64,000 nucleotides of DNA from contig NZ_BBWW01000001.1 of assembly GCF_001485215.1 (NCBI RefSeq), positions 3,162,001 through 3,226,000 of the forward strand, given 5' to 3'. Positions 36,819 through 46,984 of the stretch are shown here, piece by piece (within the stretch, counting starts at the first letter, position 1; the number at the start of each line of letters is the position of its first letter). The translations under genes and the position numbers were made by a program. Source of the DNA: Leptolyngbya sp. NIES-2104. GTDB taxonomy: Bacteria > Cyanobacteriota > Cyanobacteriia > Leptolyngbyales > Leptolyngbyaceae. Under the pieces are notes generated by a model that was given only the letters and a program-made list of their open reading frames with translations, did not search any database and was not told the DNA's origin.

Positions 36819-38021
36819 TTACGAGGCATTTAAATTTAACTCGGCTTCTAAGGCATCTAAAACTTGCTGTGTGGTCGTGAGCTGTTCGGGCTGACCGACC
36901 CCAATATACTTTTCTAATAGCATCAGAATTTCATGTTCTCCAAACGGTTTTGTTAGATAGTCCGTTGATCCGACCATTCGCGCTCGGACGCGATCGATAA
37001 ATCCATCTTTGCCCGTCAGCATGATAATCGGAGTTTGGCGAAATGTAGTCGATTGCCGTAACATCGCGCAGATTTCGTATCCGTCGAGTTCCGGCATCGC
37101 AATATCACAGAGAATTAAATCGGGCTTGAGTTGGAAGACCAGACTGAGTGCCGTCAGTGGATTCTCGATCGTACTGATGTCGTAACCGTTGCGATCCAGC
37201 ATTAATTCTACTGCCTTGCAAACAGTTGGGCTGTCATCGATACAGACGACTTTGGGAGCCTTTGGTGTGCGAGGGATAGAGGATTGAACCGTGGGATGAC
37301 TGAGTTGGAGCCAGCCGCGTTGGACATACGGATAGATTGCCCTTGCAACCGTAGAAATATCGCGATTGAGATATCGAGCGATTTGGCGAATCGAGGTTTT
37401 CCCATCGGCATAGCGATCGAGCGCTTGAAAAGTAGTTTCGGGAAGGGCACTTTTTAGAAGCGTGGAATTCGCGATCGTGGGACACTGATCGGGCGAGTGC
37501 AAATACGGATGAAGCTGTTTCCAGTCTTGAACTTGCTTCAATATTTTCGTTGTTAAGGGCGCAATTTCTAGGGTCAAGAGTTGCGGAGTCAGTGGATTTC
37601 CTAGCTCGAACACAAATGAGCCTTGATGCAGACTGAGGAGATCAAACAAAGTCTCACGCACCATGCTTTGGAGAATTTTGCGTCCTTGGTCGGGTGTAAC
37701 GAGGTGATTTTCCAGGAGTGCCCAGAGGCAGCCGTATTCAGGAGTACTGAAGGTTGTGATCGACGAAGCGGGAATTTGGTCGATCGTGGTTTCTGCCCGA
37801 TATCGATGTAAGTAATCTCGCAGACGAGAGAAATCTGATTCGGTTTCGCCTGCGTAGACGATTTGCCCATTGAGAAAAAAGACGAACCAGGAAGGATGCG
37901 ATCGCGATAAACGGTGCGGACTGCCCGAATAGGCTTCGACAAACAATTCTCCTGTTCGCTGACCGAGTTCGATCAGTTGCAGAATGCTTCTAATGTCAAT
38001 CTCACTTAAGTGTCCCTGCAT
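36819..38021 (-). CDS. hmpA: PatA-type response regulator (PATAN + receiver), HmpA/PilG-like
   Basis: 400 residues. N-terminal PATAN/DUF4388 domain (about 1-110: GHLSEIDIRSILQLIELGQRTGELFVE), a middle helical region with a winged-helix-like stretch (about 180-240), and a C-terminal receiver (about 254-375) with phospho-Asp near 305 in ILCDIAMPELDG and Lys in TKPFG. PatA-type regulators act with pilus machineries in cyanobacterial phototaxis and motility. First gene of the hmp operon, divergent from hmpF across a 184-bp promoter region. Confidence 0.9.
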   Translation of the reverse strand: MQGHLSEIDIRSILQLIELGQRTGELFVEAYSGSPHRLSRSHPSWFVFFLNGQIVYAGETESDFSRLRDYLHRYRAETTIDQIPASSITTFSTPEYGCLWALLENHLVTPDQGRKILQSMVRETLFDLLSLHQGSFVFELGNPLTPQLLTLEIAPLTTKILKQVQDWKQLHPYLHSPDQCPTIANSTLLKSALPETTFQALDRYADGKTSIRQIARYLNRDISTVARAIYPYVQRGWLQLSHPTVQSSIPRTPKAPKVVCIDDSPTVCKAVELMLDRNGYDISTIENPLTALSLVFQLKPDLILCDIAMPELDGYEICAMLRQSTTFRQTPIIMLTGKDGFIDRVRARMVGSTDYLTKPFGEHEILMLLEKYIGVGQPEQLTTTQQVLDALEAELNLNAS

Positions 38022-38205
38022 GAAACTACGTCATTTGCCTGGGTGAATTGTCCAAACATTGTATCTATTAATGCTTCGATGCACCGGATTTTTCTTAAAG
38101 CAAGATTTTGCAAAGCCGAAATTTCTTCGGGTGTGATGGGTAGAACGCGACTGATCCGGGCACATTAATCAAAGCATTGGGCATCGAGAAGGAGAGGCTA
38201 TTAGT

Positions 38206-39912
38206 GTGCTGTATCTAGCAGAAGTGGTTCAGAAGAAAGGCGGAATCATGGGCGGCGGCAAGTCTGAGCTGAAATTGCTGGCTTGTCAGCGCGGGGAACA
38301 GAACTGGAGCGCGATCGCGGCTGAGGAAATTGTGGCGGCGGATGAAGCGAGCAAGTTTGGTCCTGGCACGCTTTTGCTCGTCGATCTGACTGGCAATAAG
38401 CAGGTGCAGCGGGTTCAAGAAGCGGGTCGCCCGATCGCGAATATTTTGCAGACGTTCTCGCGACTTCAAGAGAAGATCAAGACGAAAGAAGCTGAGATCG
38501 AGCAGTGGAATGAGTCGCTGACGTATCAAAGCCAAGAATTGACCCGTCGAGAAATGGAAATGGAAGCTCGGCAGGAAGAGTTGAAAATTCTTGAGGATGA
38601 ATGTCAGCAGATGGATCAGCAGCGCCAAGAGTTTGTGGCGATGCGCGATGAGGTGACGCGCCAGCAGGAAGAATTGGAGCGCAATCGCCAAGAGCTACAA
38701 GGAGCTTGGGAGCAGTTACACGGACAGAAGCAGCAATTAGAAGAGCGGCAGGCTGAATTGCTTGGTGCTTGTGTGTTGGACGAAGCGAAGGCACAGCAGC
38801 TCTATCAATTGCTTGATCGCTTAGTGGAATCAGGCACATCTCCCGAAACAATGCAGCAGTGCTATGAGTTGCTCAACTATCAGCAGAGTTTGCTAGGTCA
38901 TCATTGGCAAACTTTAGAAGAGCAGCGTCAATCGGTTGAACAAATGCAGCATAAGATTGATCAGCAGACACATCAGATCGCAGAACAATGGCAAGCTTGG
39001 TATCAGGCACAAGAAGCACTTGAACAAGCTCGAATCGAGGTGAATTCTCAGCGATCGCTTTTAGAAGGCAAGCAGGAATTAGCACGATCGCTCAATGCTC
39101 AGATTCAGCATCACAGCGAATTGCACCAAAAGATTCAGAACACGATCGACGGTGCAAGCAGTGATATGCCGCAGGCTGATGTTCAAGCGTTAGAAAATAT
39201 GCCGCTTGAAGGGCTTCAATCGATCGTTGAAACTGTACGGCGTGAGTTTGATCAGTCTTCTCAGTTTGTACATGGACAAGAGGAAGAACTGCGGCTGAAA
39301 GAAAAAGAGATTCAGGAACTCAAAGACAAGAGTGCTCAGGCGAATGAATTCGATCGCATGACGATCGAAACGGAATTAGCCGATGAGCAAGATGCGTACG
39401 AGTTTCTACATCAAACCTTGATCGGTCAGCGTCGGAGCCTGAGAGAGAAAGAGTTGATTCTGCGACAGCACAAAATGATTTTGGTGCGTCGGGGTGGGGC
39501 TGAATCTGAGGGTGATGGGATGGATTTCTCAATCGTTTTTGCTCAGATCGAAGCACAACGCCAAAAGCAATCTGAAGAATTGCAGCAAATTGAAGCGCAG
39601 ATTCGGGAAATTGAAGCGGCAATGCAGCAAGCTCAAGATCGAGTGAATGGTCAAGCTGGTGAACAAGATGCGAAACGCAATGAGTTGAAACAGCTTGAAG
39701 AAGCATTGCAGGCTCAAAGAGTTGCGGCAGCGGAAATTTCGGGTCGAGTTGCGCTGTATCAGGAGATGTTGCAGCCGATTCAAGATTCGATCGCAGCAAT
39801 GGGTCAGCATCTAGAAGCGATCGCACAATCGGGCGGACAACATTCGACGATCGAGGAAATGAAAGGCGTGATTGCTAGTTTGACTCAGAAGCCAGAATTT
39901 GTAATGGCTTAA
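38206..39912 (+). CDS. hmpF: Coiled-coil pilus motility protein HmpF
   Basis: 568 residues. A short globular head (about 1-85, beginning MLYLAEVVQKKGG and GGGKSELKLLACQRGEQ) followed by Gln/Glu-rich coiled coil over nearly the whole length. HmpF is known from Nostoc as a filament-specific protein that gathers at the leading pole and activates type IV pili under control of the hmp chemotaxis-like system; the head sequence and the position beside hmpA fit this. GTG start at 38206 with GGAGAGG upstream; an internal ATG at codon 15 is less likely because conserved residues precede it. Its stop overlaps that of the convergent helicase gene by four bases. Confidence 0.88.
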   Translation: MLYLAEVVQKKGGIMGGGKSELKLLACQRGEQNWSAIAAEEIVAADEASKFGPGTLLLVDLTGNKQVQRVQEAGRPIANILQTFSRLQEKIKTKEAEIEQWNESLTYQSQELTRREMEMEARQEELKILEDECQQMDQQRQEFVAMRDEVTRQQEELERNRQELQGAWEQLHGQKQQLEERQAELLGACVLDEAKAQQLYQLLDRLVESGTSPETMQQCYELLNYQQSLLGHHWQTLEEQRQSVEQMQHKIDQQTHQIAEQWQAWYQAQEALEQARIEVNSQRSLLEGKQELARSLNAQIQHHSELHQKIQNTIDGASSDMPQADVQALENMPLEGLQSIVETVRREFDQSSQFVHGQEEELRLKEKEIQELKDKSAQANEFDRMTIETELADEQDAYEFLHQTLIGQRRSLREKELILRQHKMILVRRGGAESEGDGMDFSIVFAQIEAQRQKQSEELQQIEAQIREIEAAMQQAQDRVNGQAGEQDAKRNELKQLEEALQAQRVAAAEISGRVALYQEMLQPIQDSIAAMGQHLEAIAQSGGQHSTIEEMKGVIASLTQKPEFVMA

Positions 39913-42900
39913 CCCACTTGAATCAGTTGCAAGAGATCGTCGGTCGAGATCTTGCCGCTGATTTCTGTGCCTTCGAGTAAGCTGTCAGCAAGTTCGCGTT
40001 TGTGTTGGTGTAGGTCTACGATTTGATCTTCGATCGTATTTTTTGCCACAAGTCGGTAAATGGTTACGGGTCGCTGTTGACCGATGCGGTGAGCGCGATC
40101 GCTGGCTTGATCTTCGACGGCTGGATTCCACCAAGGGTCCATGTGGATCACGTAATCGGCGGCGGTGAGATTCAGTCCGGTTCCACCTGCTTTTAGACTG
40201 ATGAGAAACACATCGCCTGTGCCCGATTGGAAAGCTTCAATGCGTTTCTTGCGCTCTGGGATTGAGGTGCTGCCGTCGAGGTATTGGTAAGCGATCGCTT
40301 TTTCGTCGAGAAATTCCCGCAGGATGTGTAAGTGATCAACGAATTGGCTAAATACTAGGACTTTGTGGCGGTTGTCTAATAGTTCTCCTAGGACTTCACC
40401 GAATAGCTGAAGTTTTGCGCTGGGTAGTGGAGATTCGGAGGTGACAAGGCGAGTATTGCAGCAGGCACGACGTAGTTTCATGATTTCTGCAAGAACTTGT
40501 AAGTGTTTTTGACCTGCAACAGCATCGGATTCTGAGAGTCGCTCGATCGCGCTTTTTCTCAGAGCTTCGTAGAAAATCCGCTCTTCGGCACTGAGTTCGA
40601 CGTGCAGCACAATTTCGGTGCGCGATGGGAGTTCTTGAAGAACTTGGCTCTTTGTTCGACGGAGTAAGAAAGGTTGAATTAATTTTCTGAGGCGGATTCG
40701 GGCTTGCTTGTCCTCGAATCGTTCGATCGGAACGGAGAATCGTTCGTTAAATTGTTCGAGTGATCCGAGTAAGCCAGGATTGATAAACCGGAATAAGTTC
40801 CATAATTCGCCTAAGTGATTCTCGATCGGGGTTCCAGTTGTAATCAGTTTGAAGCCGCCTTGTAGATTCATGGCAGCTTGCGATCGCTTCGTAGCAAAGT
40901 TCTTAATCGATTGTGCTTCATCGAGAATAATTGTTTGCCATTCCACACTAGCTAACAGTTGCGCGACATCATCTTGCTGAAGTAATCCGTAGCTACAAAT
41001 CAGAACGTCAAAGGGTTGGAGTCGATCGATTACTTTTTGTCGATCGCCGCTTCCGAATTGCACAACATTCAATGTGGGTGCAAATCGATCGATTTCGCTA
41101 ATCCAGTTGAGACAAACTGAAGTCGGAGCAATCACTAACGTTGCTCCATTCATTGCACGAGTGAGAATTAATGCGATCGACTGCAACGTTTTTCCGAGTC
41201 CCATTCCGTCCGCTAAACAAGCTCCTACACCCCAATGCGCTAACTTTGCCATCCAGCGGAAGCCTTCGATTTGGTAGTCTCGTAGTTCTGCTTGTAGCGT
41301 CGATGGAACAACTGGATCAAGGGCTTCGACTTCTTTTAGTTTTTTGATGTGAGCTTGCCAGTGTTTATCGGCTTCGAGTTCTCCAACTTCCTCGATCCAA
41401 TCCTCGATCGCGACGGCTGCAAGTGGATGAAACCGCGTACCTTTTCCATGCTTTTCTGCGATCGCTCTAAACTCATCTAGACGTTTACGAAATTCTTGGG
41501 TGAGTGCGAGAAATTGACCGTCTTCGAGCCGAATAAAACGGCTTGGAGTTTGACCGAGTAATTCCAAAAGTTGCTGCATTTGGATGACGGAATCTTCGTC
41601 TAATTTGATTTCACCGTTGGCAGCAAACCAATCGCGTTGACGTTGAATCTTAAGCTGAAAATCTCCAAGACCGACTTGTTTACGAATGCGGAATCTTTCG
41701 CCTTCGGGATGCGAGATGACGGCTCGATCGCCTAAGTCTTGTAGATCAAGCAATAGTTCTAAACAGGCTTCTGGGTCTGAAATCCACCATTCGCCGTCTT
41801 CTTCTTCGTAGTCGTCGAGCGTGTGACAATCTGCGATCGCGTTTTCTGCCAAGGTTCGTTCCTGGTTCAAATCACGAGTGGTTTGCAGTCGTTTTCCGTT
41901 GATTTCAGCAATCACGGTTTCGCCACCAATTCCAGGACGATAGTAAGGTCCATCTCCGAACGGGCGAACTAAGACGGAAACTTTTAGACCTGTTCCAGCA
42001 GGCAGCAAATGAACGTTTGGAGTGGGATCAGCGGGAACTTCTTCGGCACTCACACCGCCACCGATATCAGACTGAACTGTGACTAGTCCTGAGATGGCGT
42101 GAATTGCGGCGAGGACTTGATCTTTTGCGATCGAGGGCACTTCCAATTGATTTTTCGATCCCAGAATTTCAGCAATCCGGCGATGCTCTGGAGTCAGTTC
42201 GATGACTTTTAACCGCGTTGGGCTTTCTTTGAAGACAAGGATGTTTTGACTCTCTTTCGGGGCGGGCGAGAGTTGCAGAGTTAAGCGATCGTTCTTGCCT
42301 TTTTTCACGATCAATTCCGGTTCGCCTCGGACAATTTCGATTCGAGCGTTCGTATCTTCCCAGAATACGTAGGGATGCCCGATGAGAGCTGCGATCGCAC
42401 GTTCGCCAAACTTGTAATCCATCTGCCCGTAATAGCCCTGGGGAGTTGCTTTGAGTTCGGCGCAGACTCGACGGTCTTGATCGGTCAGATAGGAGAATTC
42501 GTCGATCGACTTATCTAATCGTTTCAGTGCAACATTCCGACCTTTGCCCCATTCGCCTCTTGCATTTAAGGATTGTTCTTTGGGTTGTAATAACCAATGA
42601 TTTTGGAATAGAGTGACAAACCAAGCTAAACGCTGTTTTGTCTCGGCTTTGGTCGGTTTTGAGGGTTCTTTTTGTAAGTTCACTAATGCGTTCAGGCAAA
42701 GCTCCCAAGATTCCTGAGAGCGCAGTAGATTAATCATTGGAGTAATGCCTGTTGATGCTCTTAATTGTTCAGCATCGTTACTGAAATTACTTCGAGGCTT
42801 GATCTTTGCTAAAAGTTCTGCTGCTTCTAGTGCTATCCAGTTGTAACCTGAAGTTGTGGCACGATCGTAAAAAGAGTCCATTGAGGACAATAGCTTCTTA

Positions 42901-44075
42901 GCACGACTCGCATCTGTCCAATAGACTGCTAGAGCATTCAAAACGGTTTCTAAACTATGCTGATTGCGATAAGGTGCAAGGTCGAGAATCCAATCTTTTT
43001 GAGCAATGTCGCCTTGTTGAAGTTGAATGACTTTTTCTAAGGTTTCATAGGTTGAACTGAGCCAATTTTTGGCTTGTTTCGCGATCGCAGCGTATCCTTG
43101 TGCTTCACTCAATCGTTTCGGAGAGCCTTCTTTGATTAGTGCTAGAACAAAGAACAATCCAGGAATGGTTTGAAAGTAAGCTTTACGTTTTCCAGTGCCT
43201 TTTCTCAGAGTGTTGAGCGCGATCGTGAATTGTGCGATCGCAGATTCAGCATCATTTTTCAGTAGATTGGACCATCCCCATAAAGCCGCACCGCTATCTT
43301 GATACTCTTTAGGCATGTTTTCCAGAACTTTCTCAGCTTCATCGAGTCGTCCTCTAAGCAACAATTGTTCTGCTAGTAGTAAGGGCTGCCAAGCAAACTT
43401 TGCAGATTTAGTAGAACAGTCTTCTTGTAATAGCCCAAATGCCTCATCAGCAGGAGCTAAATGAAGATAAGAATGGCTTAGGATACCGAGTAACGCAGAT
43501 TGATAGATCTCTGTAGATAATGTGCGGAACCAAACAGGATCGAAAGGATTGTTGCAAATATTCGTGAGGACATCATCGATCGATAACTTCTGCTTTTGAT
43601 GTGCGTATCGGTAATAGTTCTCGAATTGCTCTATTACAAATTTAAGGTTGTTCTTATACACGCCGATCCGAACTTCACGCAGGAATTGTCGCTCACTGGT
43701 GAAATACCTCGGTCCCATTTTTCCGTAAGTATGAATTGGCAACTGTTCATTCACATTAGCCGTGATCGTGTTAAATTCCTCTAGCTCAACCGCTTCACGG
43801 GTTGCAATTTCGATGATCAGCGGATTGCATCGGGGACCTTCGCCCGCTCCTTGCAGCAGCAATTCATCTTGAATTAAGCGATCGATGTGCGGCTTAATTC
43901 CAGTCGTCGTGTAGGCTTTTCCGGTTTTATCTTTTGTTCCCAATGGATTAAAGCAGCTCAAAAACACCGTTCGGCTGATCGGCTCATAGGCAACCGAAAA
44001 GACGCGGACGATCTGACGTTTGAGCGGGTCTAGCTTGCGATAGCGCTCAATTAACTGAGCTTGTTCGGCATCCAT
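39909..44075 (-). CDS. SNF2-family DNA-dependent ATPase/helicase
   Basis: 1388 residues. The N-terminal ~900 residues hold an apparent winged-helix start (about 1-75), helical repeats and a central domain typical of large bacterial SNF2 proteins. The motor is at 920-1380: motif I LADGMGLGKT near 957, motif II DEAQ near 1053, motif III TGTPIENHL, and motif VI in ASDRAHRIGQQRPV near 1330. Such proteins translocate on double-stranded DNA and remodel bound proteins; RapA-like transcription recycling, repair and phage defence have all been proposed. It is 100 bp downstream of the Nit1C operon on the same strand but its function is unrelated. No partner nuclease or methylase is adjacent. Confidence 0.9.
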   Translation of the reverse strand: MDAEQAQLIERYRKLDPLKRQIVRVFSVAYEPISRTVFLSCFNPLGTKDKTGKAYTTTGIKPHIDRLIQDELLLQGAGEGPRCNPLIIEIATREAVELEEFNTITANVNEQLPIHTYGKMGPRYFTSERQFLREVRIGVYKNNLKFVIEQFENYYRYAHQKQKLSIDDVLTNICNNPFDPVWFRTLSTEIYQSALLGILSHSYLHLAPADEAFGLLQEDCSTKSAKFAWQPLLLAEQLLLRGRLDEAEKVLENMPKEYQDSGAALWGWSNLLKNDAESAIAQFTIALNTLRKGTGKRKAYFQTIPGLFFVLALIKEGSPKRLSEAQGYAAIAKQAKNWLSSTYETLEKVIQLQQGDIAQKDWILDLAPYRNQHSLETVLNALAVYWTDASRAKKLLSSMDSFYDRATTSGYNWIALEAAELLAKIKPRSNFSNDAEQLRASTGITPMINLLRSQESWELCLNALVNLQKEPSKPTKAETKQRLAWFVTLFQNHWLLQPKEQSLNARGEWGKGRNVALKRLDKSIDEFSYLTDQDRRVCAELKATPQGYYGQMDYKFGERAIAALIGHPYVFWEDTNARIEIVRGEPELIVKKGKNDRLTLQLSPAPKESQNILVFKESPTRLKVIELTPEHRRIAEILGSKNQLEVPSIAKDQVLAAIHAISGLVTVQSDIGGGVSAEEVPADPTPNVHLLPAGTGLKVSVLVRPFGDGPYYRPGIGGETVIAEINGKRLQTTRDLNQERTLAENAIADCHTLDDYEEEDGEWWISDPEACLELLLDLQDLGDRAVISHPEGERFRIRKQVGLGDFQLKIQRQRDWFAANGEIKLDEDSVIQMQQLLELLGQTPSRFIRLEDGQFLALTQEFRKRLDEFRAIAEKHGKGTRFHPLAAVAIEDWIEEVGELEADKHWQAHIKKLKEVEALDPVVPSTLQAELRDYQIEGFRWMAKLAHWGVGACLADGMGLGKTLQSIALILTRAMNGATLVIAPTSVCLNWISEIDRFAPTLNVVQFGSGDRQKVIDRLQPFDVLICSYGLLQQDDVAQLLASVEWQTIILDEAQSIKNFATKRSQAAMNLQGGFKLITTGTPIENHLGELWNLFRFINPGLLGSLEQFNERFSVPIERFEDKQARIRLRKLIQPFLLRRTKSQVLQELPSRTEIVLHVELSAEERIFYEALRKSAIERLSESDAVAGQKHLQVLAEIMKLRRACCNTRLVTSESPLPSAKLQLFGEVLGELLDNRHKVLVFSQFVDHLHILREFLDEKAIAYQYLDGSTSIPERKKRIEAFQSGTGDVFLISLKAGGTGLNLTAADYVIHMDPWWNPAVEDQASDRAHRIGQQRPVTIYRLVAKNTIEDQIVDLHQHKRELADSLLEGTEISGKISTDDLLQLIQVG

Positions 44076-44174
44076 TGGCGTTCAATCTGAAGAAAACGGA
44101 TGAACATCAGGATAACAAGAAAGCTCGATCACGCGCAGACTTTAGCGTGAAATTCTTGCAGTGCAAAATTCCAA

Positions 44175-44462
44175 TTATTCAAGAAAGCCGATCACCCGCA
44201 CTTTGGGATCTGGGAGGTGAACATATTGTTTTGATTTCTCCTCGATGTCTTGAAGTTGACCCAGTGCGAGTCCGCAGGGTCTACCGTATTTTGCTTCAAC
44301 GCGATCGCTAGCGATTTTCAATGCAGTTCGCGATCGCGTAACAAAGTCTTCTAGCTCATAATCAGTGTTCGGGCTGAAGTATTCTTTGACAATCAATGAG
44401 GGTGAATAGCACGAGTCTTGAGTGCCATCAGACCAACGAATTTGAAAACGGATTTCAGGCAT
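44175..44462 (-). CDS. MSMEG_0570 family nitrogen-starvation response protein
   Basis: 95 residues, soluble. The opening MPEIRFQIRWSDGTQDSCYSPS and the later EDFVTRSRTALKIASDRVEAKYG match the MSMEG_0570 family, found only in Nit1C-type gene clusters. Function unknown. The start is set at ATG 44462; a frame to 44597 reads into the upstream gene. It overlaps the glycosyltransferase gene by 8 bp and is the last gene of the operon. Confidence 0.82.
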   Translation of the reverse strand: MPEIRFQIRWSDGTQDSCYSPSLIVKEYFSPNTDYELEDFVTRSRTALKIASDRVEAKYGRPCGLALGQLQDIEEKSKQYVHLPDPKVRVIGFLE

Positions 44463-45555
44463 AAAGCAAGGTTTGATAGTAGTGAATATGTTGTTTGGCG
44501 GAAGTTTCCCAACTGTATTGAGAAAGAATCGACTGACTTTGCAACCGGAGCGAATCGGCAGATTGAAACACGGAACACATCGATTGAGCGATCGCATCTA
44601 CTGAGTACGGATCAACTAAAAGCGCTTGTCGATCGTTCAAAAACTCAGTAAACGGAGCTTGATTAGAAGTAATCACAGGCAATCCGCTTGCGATCGCTTC
44701 AAGAATCACTAAGCCCCAGCCTTCTTTGACTGATGGAAAGACAAACGCATCTGCACTTCGATACAGGGCGGAAAGTTCAGCATCTGAGAGAACACCTGTT
44801 AAGATTATTGCATTTTCTAGGTTTAAGGATTGAGCGATCGCGAAAAATTCATCCCGGTACGATTGATAATCGAACAAGGTTGCGCCACCTGCAATGATCA
44901 ATCGAGCCTTTGGAAACTGAACACGAACTTGATTGAAGGCTTGTAACAATCGGATAGAGTTCTTACGGGGTTCGATGCCGCCGATGGTGAGATAGATAGG
45001 TGAGCCGTCAAATTTTAATGATGCGCCGTTTGGTGAAAATCGGTTTAGATTCACGCCATTGATCACACGGGGAGCATTAATTTGATAATGCTGTTGGAGT
45101 TCGGATTGAACGCGATCGCTGACACACAAACAAAGAGAAGCTTCACGAATCGATCGATCTTGGCACTGTTGAAGATAGATGCTGCTGTAGTCGTCAATGT
45201 GATGAACCGTTCGGACAAAGTGCGGAATTTTCCCTTGCTTGAACAACGTTAGAAGAGCATTTGCGGCGAGACAGTCCTGAGCATGGTAACAATCATAAGA
45301 TTGCTGCGATTGTTCCAGATAGCTGACAAATTCCTGAATGCGCTGATAGATTAGTTTATCGATCTCACCTGAAGCAGGTTTTGCAGGAATGAATTGAGCT
45401 TCACAAGAGAGCGGGTAATCGAAGCCTGTTCCATCTTTATCAAGTGCAAATACAGTTACAGAATGATCTAAATGATGGAGTGCGTTTGCAAGTTCCAGGG
45501 TATGAATGACGCTGCCTCGCGGCTTGGTTGAGTAGGTGAGGAGCGCGATTTTCAT
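44455..45555 (-). CDS. MSMEG_0565 family GT4 glycosyltransferase (Nit1C cluster)
   Basis: 366 residues, GT-B fold. MKIALLTYSTKPRGSVIHTLELA at the front, YHAQDCLAANAL, and the donor-site segment YLTIGGIEPRKNSIRLLQAF with the late EGWGLVILEAIASGLPVITS (EX7E). The family is named from mycobacterial Nit1C-like clusters and is found with nitrilase and radical SAM genes. This suggests that the cluster product is glycosylated. Starts by ATGA overlap with the AIR-synthase-like gene. Confidence 0.87.
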   Translation of the reverse strand: MKIALLTYSTKPRGSVIHTLELANALHHLDHSVTVFALDKDGTGFDYPLSCEAQFIPAKPASGEIDKLIYQRIQEFVSYLEQSQQSYDCYHAQDCLAANALLTLFKQGKIPHFVRTVHHIDDYSSIYLQQCQDRSIREASLCLCVSDRVQSELQQHYQINAPRVINGVNLNRFSPNGASLKFDGSPIYLTIGGIEPRKNSIRLLQAFNQVRVQFPKARLIIAGGATLFDYQSYRDEFFAIAQSLNLENAIILTGVLSDAELSALYRSADAFVFPSVKEGWGLVILEAIASGLPVITSNQAPFTEFLNDRQALLVDPYSVDAIAQSMCSVFQSADSLRLQSQSILSQYSWETSAKQHIHYYQTLLYA

Positions 45556-46496
45556 TTTGAGAATCCTGTCAGTTTTCGCTCAGACAAGTCCCAAAAGTCG
45601 ATCGATGTTTCTTGCGATCGCAAAACTAATTTCGATCCCATCTCAATTGTTCCGACAATCTCACACACTAAATCTTGCTGCCGAAAATGCGCCTGAACCA
45701 TCTTTGCATTATCCGGAAAGACGCTGAGCAAGAAACCATAGCTCGGAAAGCTAACTAACCATCGATCGAGTGCTAAACCAGGCGGACAAGGAACACGATC
45801 GAGATCCAAAACTGCCCCACAGTTTGACGCTTCTAGTAACATCAACAATGTTCCAACAATGCCGCCGTTGCTAATATCCTTGCCTGCATTGCACAATCCT
45901 GCTGCTGCAAGAATCGGTAAGATAGATAAATTCGATCGTAATTGAATCGGATCAGCTTTCGTTGCGGCATTCCAGAAGGGATACTTCGGGTGAGCTTCTC
46001 CGCGAAAGTCAGTTGCAACTAACAATACATCTCCAGGCTGAGCATCAAAGCTCGTGATCAGATGCTTCGATCGTCCTAAAATTGCCACCGAAAGCGCAGT
46101 GTAGGAACTATGGCAATTCGTGTGTCCTCCCACGATCGGAACATTGTAGGTGCTAGATGCAGCTTTCATGCCTGCCCAAAGTGGGTCAACCTCTTCAACA
46201 GATTTGCTCCAAAGTGTATCGACAACCGCGATCGGGGTTCCTCCCATTGCATAGATATCACTTACATTCACCATGATCGCAGACCATCCTGCGAACCACG
46301 GATCTTCTTCTACGAACTGTGGCATCATTCCTTCAGCCGCGAACAATAGATAGCCATCTCGATCAGGAATTGCTGCACAATCATCACCGAGTTTTACGCC
46401 TGTCTTCCGTTTCAACGCCTCCGCAGCAGTTTGAATGTCTTGTTTTTGGAGTAGACTTAGCGATCGCTGAAGCTGCTCAGCCAGTTCCGGTAACAT
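45552..46496 (-). CDS. Sll0787 family AIR-synthase-like protein (Nit1C cluster)
   Basis: 314 residues, related to PurM/ThiL/SelD ATP-binding enzymes: KLGDDCAAIPDRDGYLLFAAEGM, GGTPIAVVDTLWS, and DISNGGIVGTLLMLLEAS. Such enzymes use ATP to activate an amide or carbonyl oxygen for attack, so a phosphorylation or cyclisation step in the cluster's pathway is plausible (inference). In actinobacteria this domain is fused to the acetyltransferase encoded next to it here; the two open frames touch at one base. Confidence 0.87.
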   Translation of the reverse strand: MLPELAEQLQRSLSLLQKQDIQTAAEALKRKTGVKLGDDCAAIPDRDGYLLFAAEGMMPQFVEEDPWFAGWSAIMVNVSDIYAMGGTPIAVVDTLWSKSVEEVDPLWAGMKAASSTYNVPIVGGHTNCHSSYTALSVAILGRSKHLITSFDAQPGDVLLVATDFRGEAHPKYPFWNAATKADPIQLRSNLSILPILAAAGLCNAGKDISNGGIVGTLLMLLEASNCGAVLDLDRVPCPPGLALDRWLVSFPSYGFLLSVFPDNAKMVQAHFRQQDLVCEIVGTIEMGSKLVLRSQETSIDFWDLSERKLTGFSK

Positions 46497-46981
46497 TACG
46501 ATGCCTCTTTGATCTGTAACACTGGGCGTGGTTCGGTTCCTGGTGGGTAAAAGTTCAAATCAGCTTCCATCAAGTGATGCGGTCGATCGCAGATGATTAA
46601 TTCTTCCTGAGATTCCCAATGCAGTCGCTGAAAGAATCGGACGTTTTGAAGTTGAACTGTTGCAAGAAAGCGATCGCATCCCCAAGTACTCGCAGTTGTG
46701 ACCGCTTTGTAGATCAATCCTTTACCAATCTGCCAACCTTTACGATAGTCGGCATGAGTTCCTAATCGTCCGCCATACCAAACTCTCGGTTCAATCTCAT
46801 AGATTCTCACCACGCCAACAATGTTCGATTCATGCAGAGCAATGATCGGATAAGCAATGTCATCGAGTTCATCGACATCATCTTGAAATAGCTGTTGTTC
46901 TTCGGTAAAAATCGATCGACGTAACTCAAAATAAGCCTCAATTTCCGCCTGAGACTTTGCTAATTTGAACTGATAGGACAT
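46496..46981 (-). CDS. Sll0786/MSMEG_0567 family GNAT acetyltransferase (Nit1C cluster)
   Basis: 161 residues with the GNAT fold: IVGVVRIYEIEPRVWYGGRLGTHADYRKGWQIGKGLIYKA, in which the R-x-x-W-x-x-G-x-G segment binds acetyl-CoA. Likely transfers an acyl group in the cluster's pathway. Lies three bases downstream of the radical SAM gene. In Synechocystis the equivalent is sll0786. Confidence 0.87.
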   Translation of the reverse strand: MSYQFKLAKSQAEIEAYFELRRSIFTEEQQLFQDDVDELDDIAYPIIALHESNIVGVVRIYEIEPRVWYGGRLGTHADYRKGWQIGKGLIYKAVTTASTWGCDRFLATVQLQNVRFFQRLHWESQEELIICDRPHHLMEADLNFYPPGTEPRPVLQIKEAS

Positions 46982-46984
46982 AGA

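Noticed and set aside
39909-44075. SNF2 protein as part of a phage-defence island (DISARM or similar)
   Set aside because: No methylase, PLD nuclease or DUF1998-type partner lies beside it; neighbours are hmpF and the Nit1C operon.
44076-44174. Terminator after the Nit1C operon
   Set aside because: A small CACGC/GCGTG stem exists near 44132-44151 but has no T-run on the minus strand; too weak to call.
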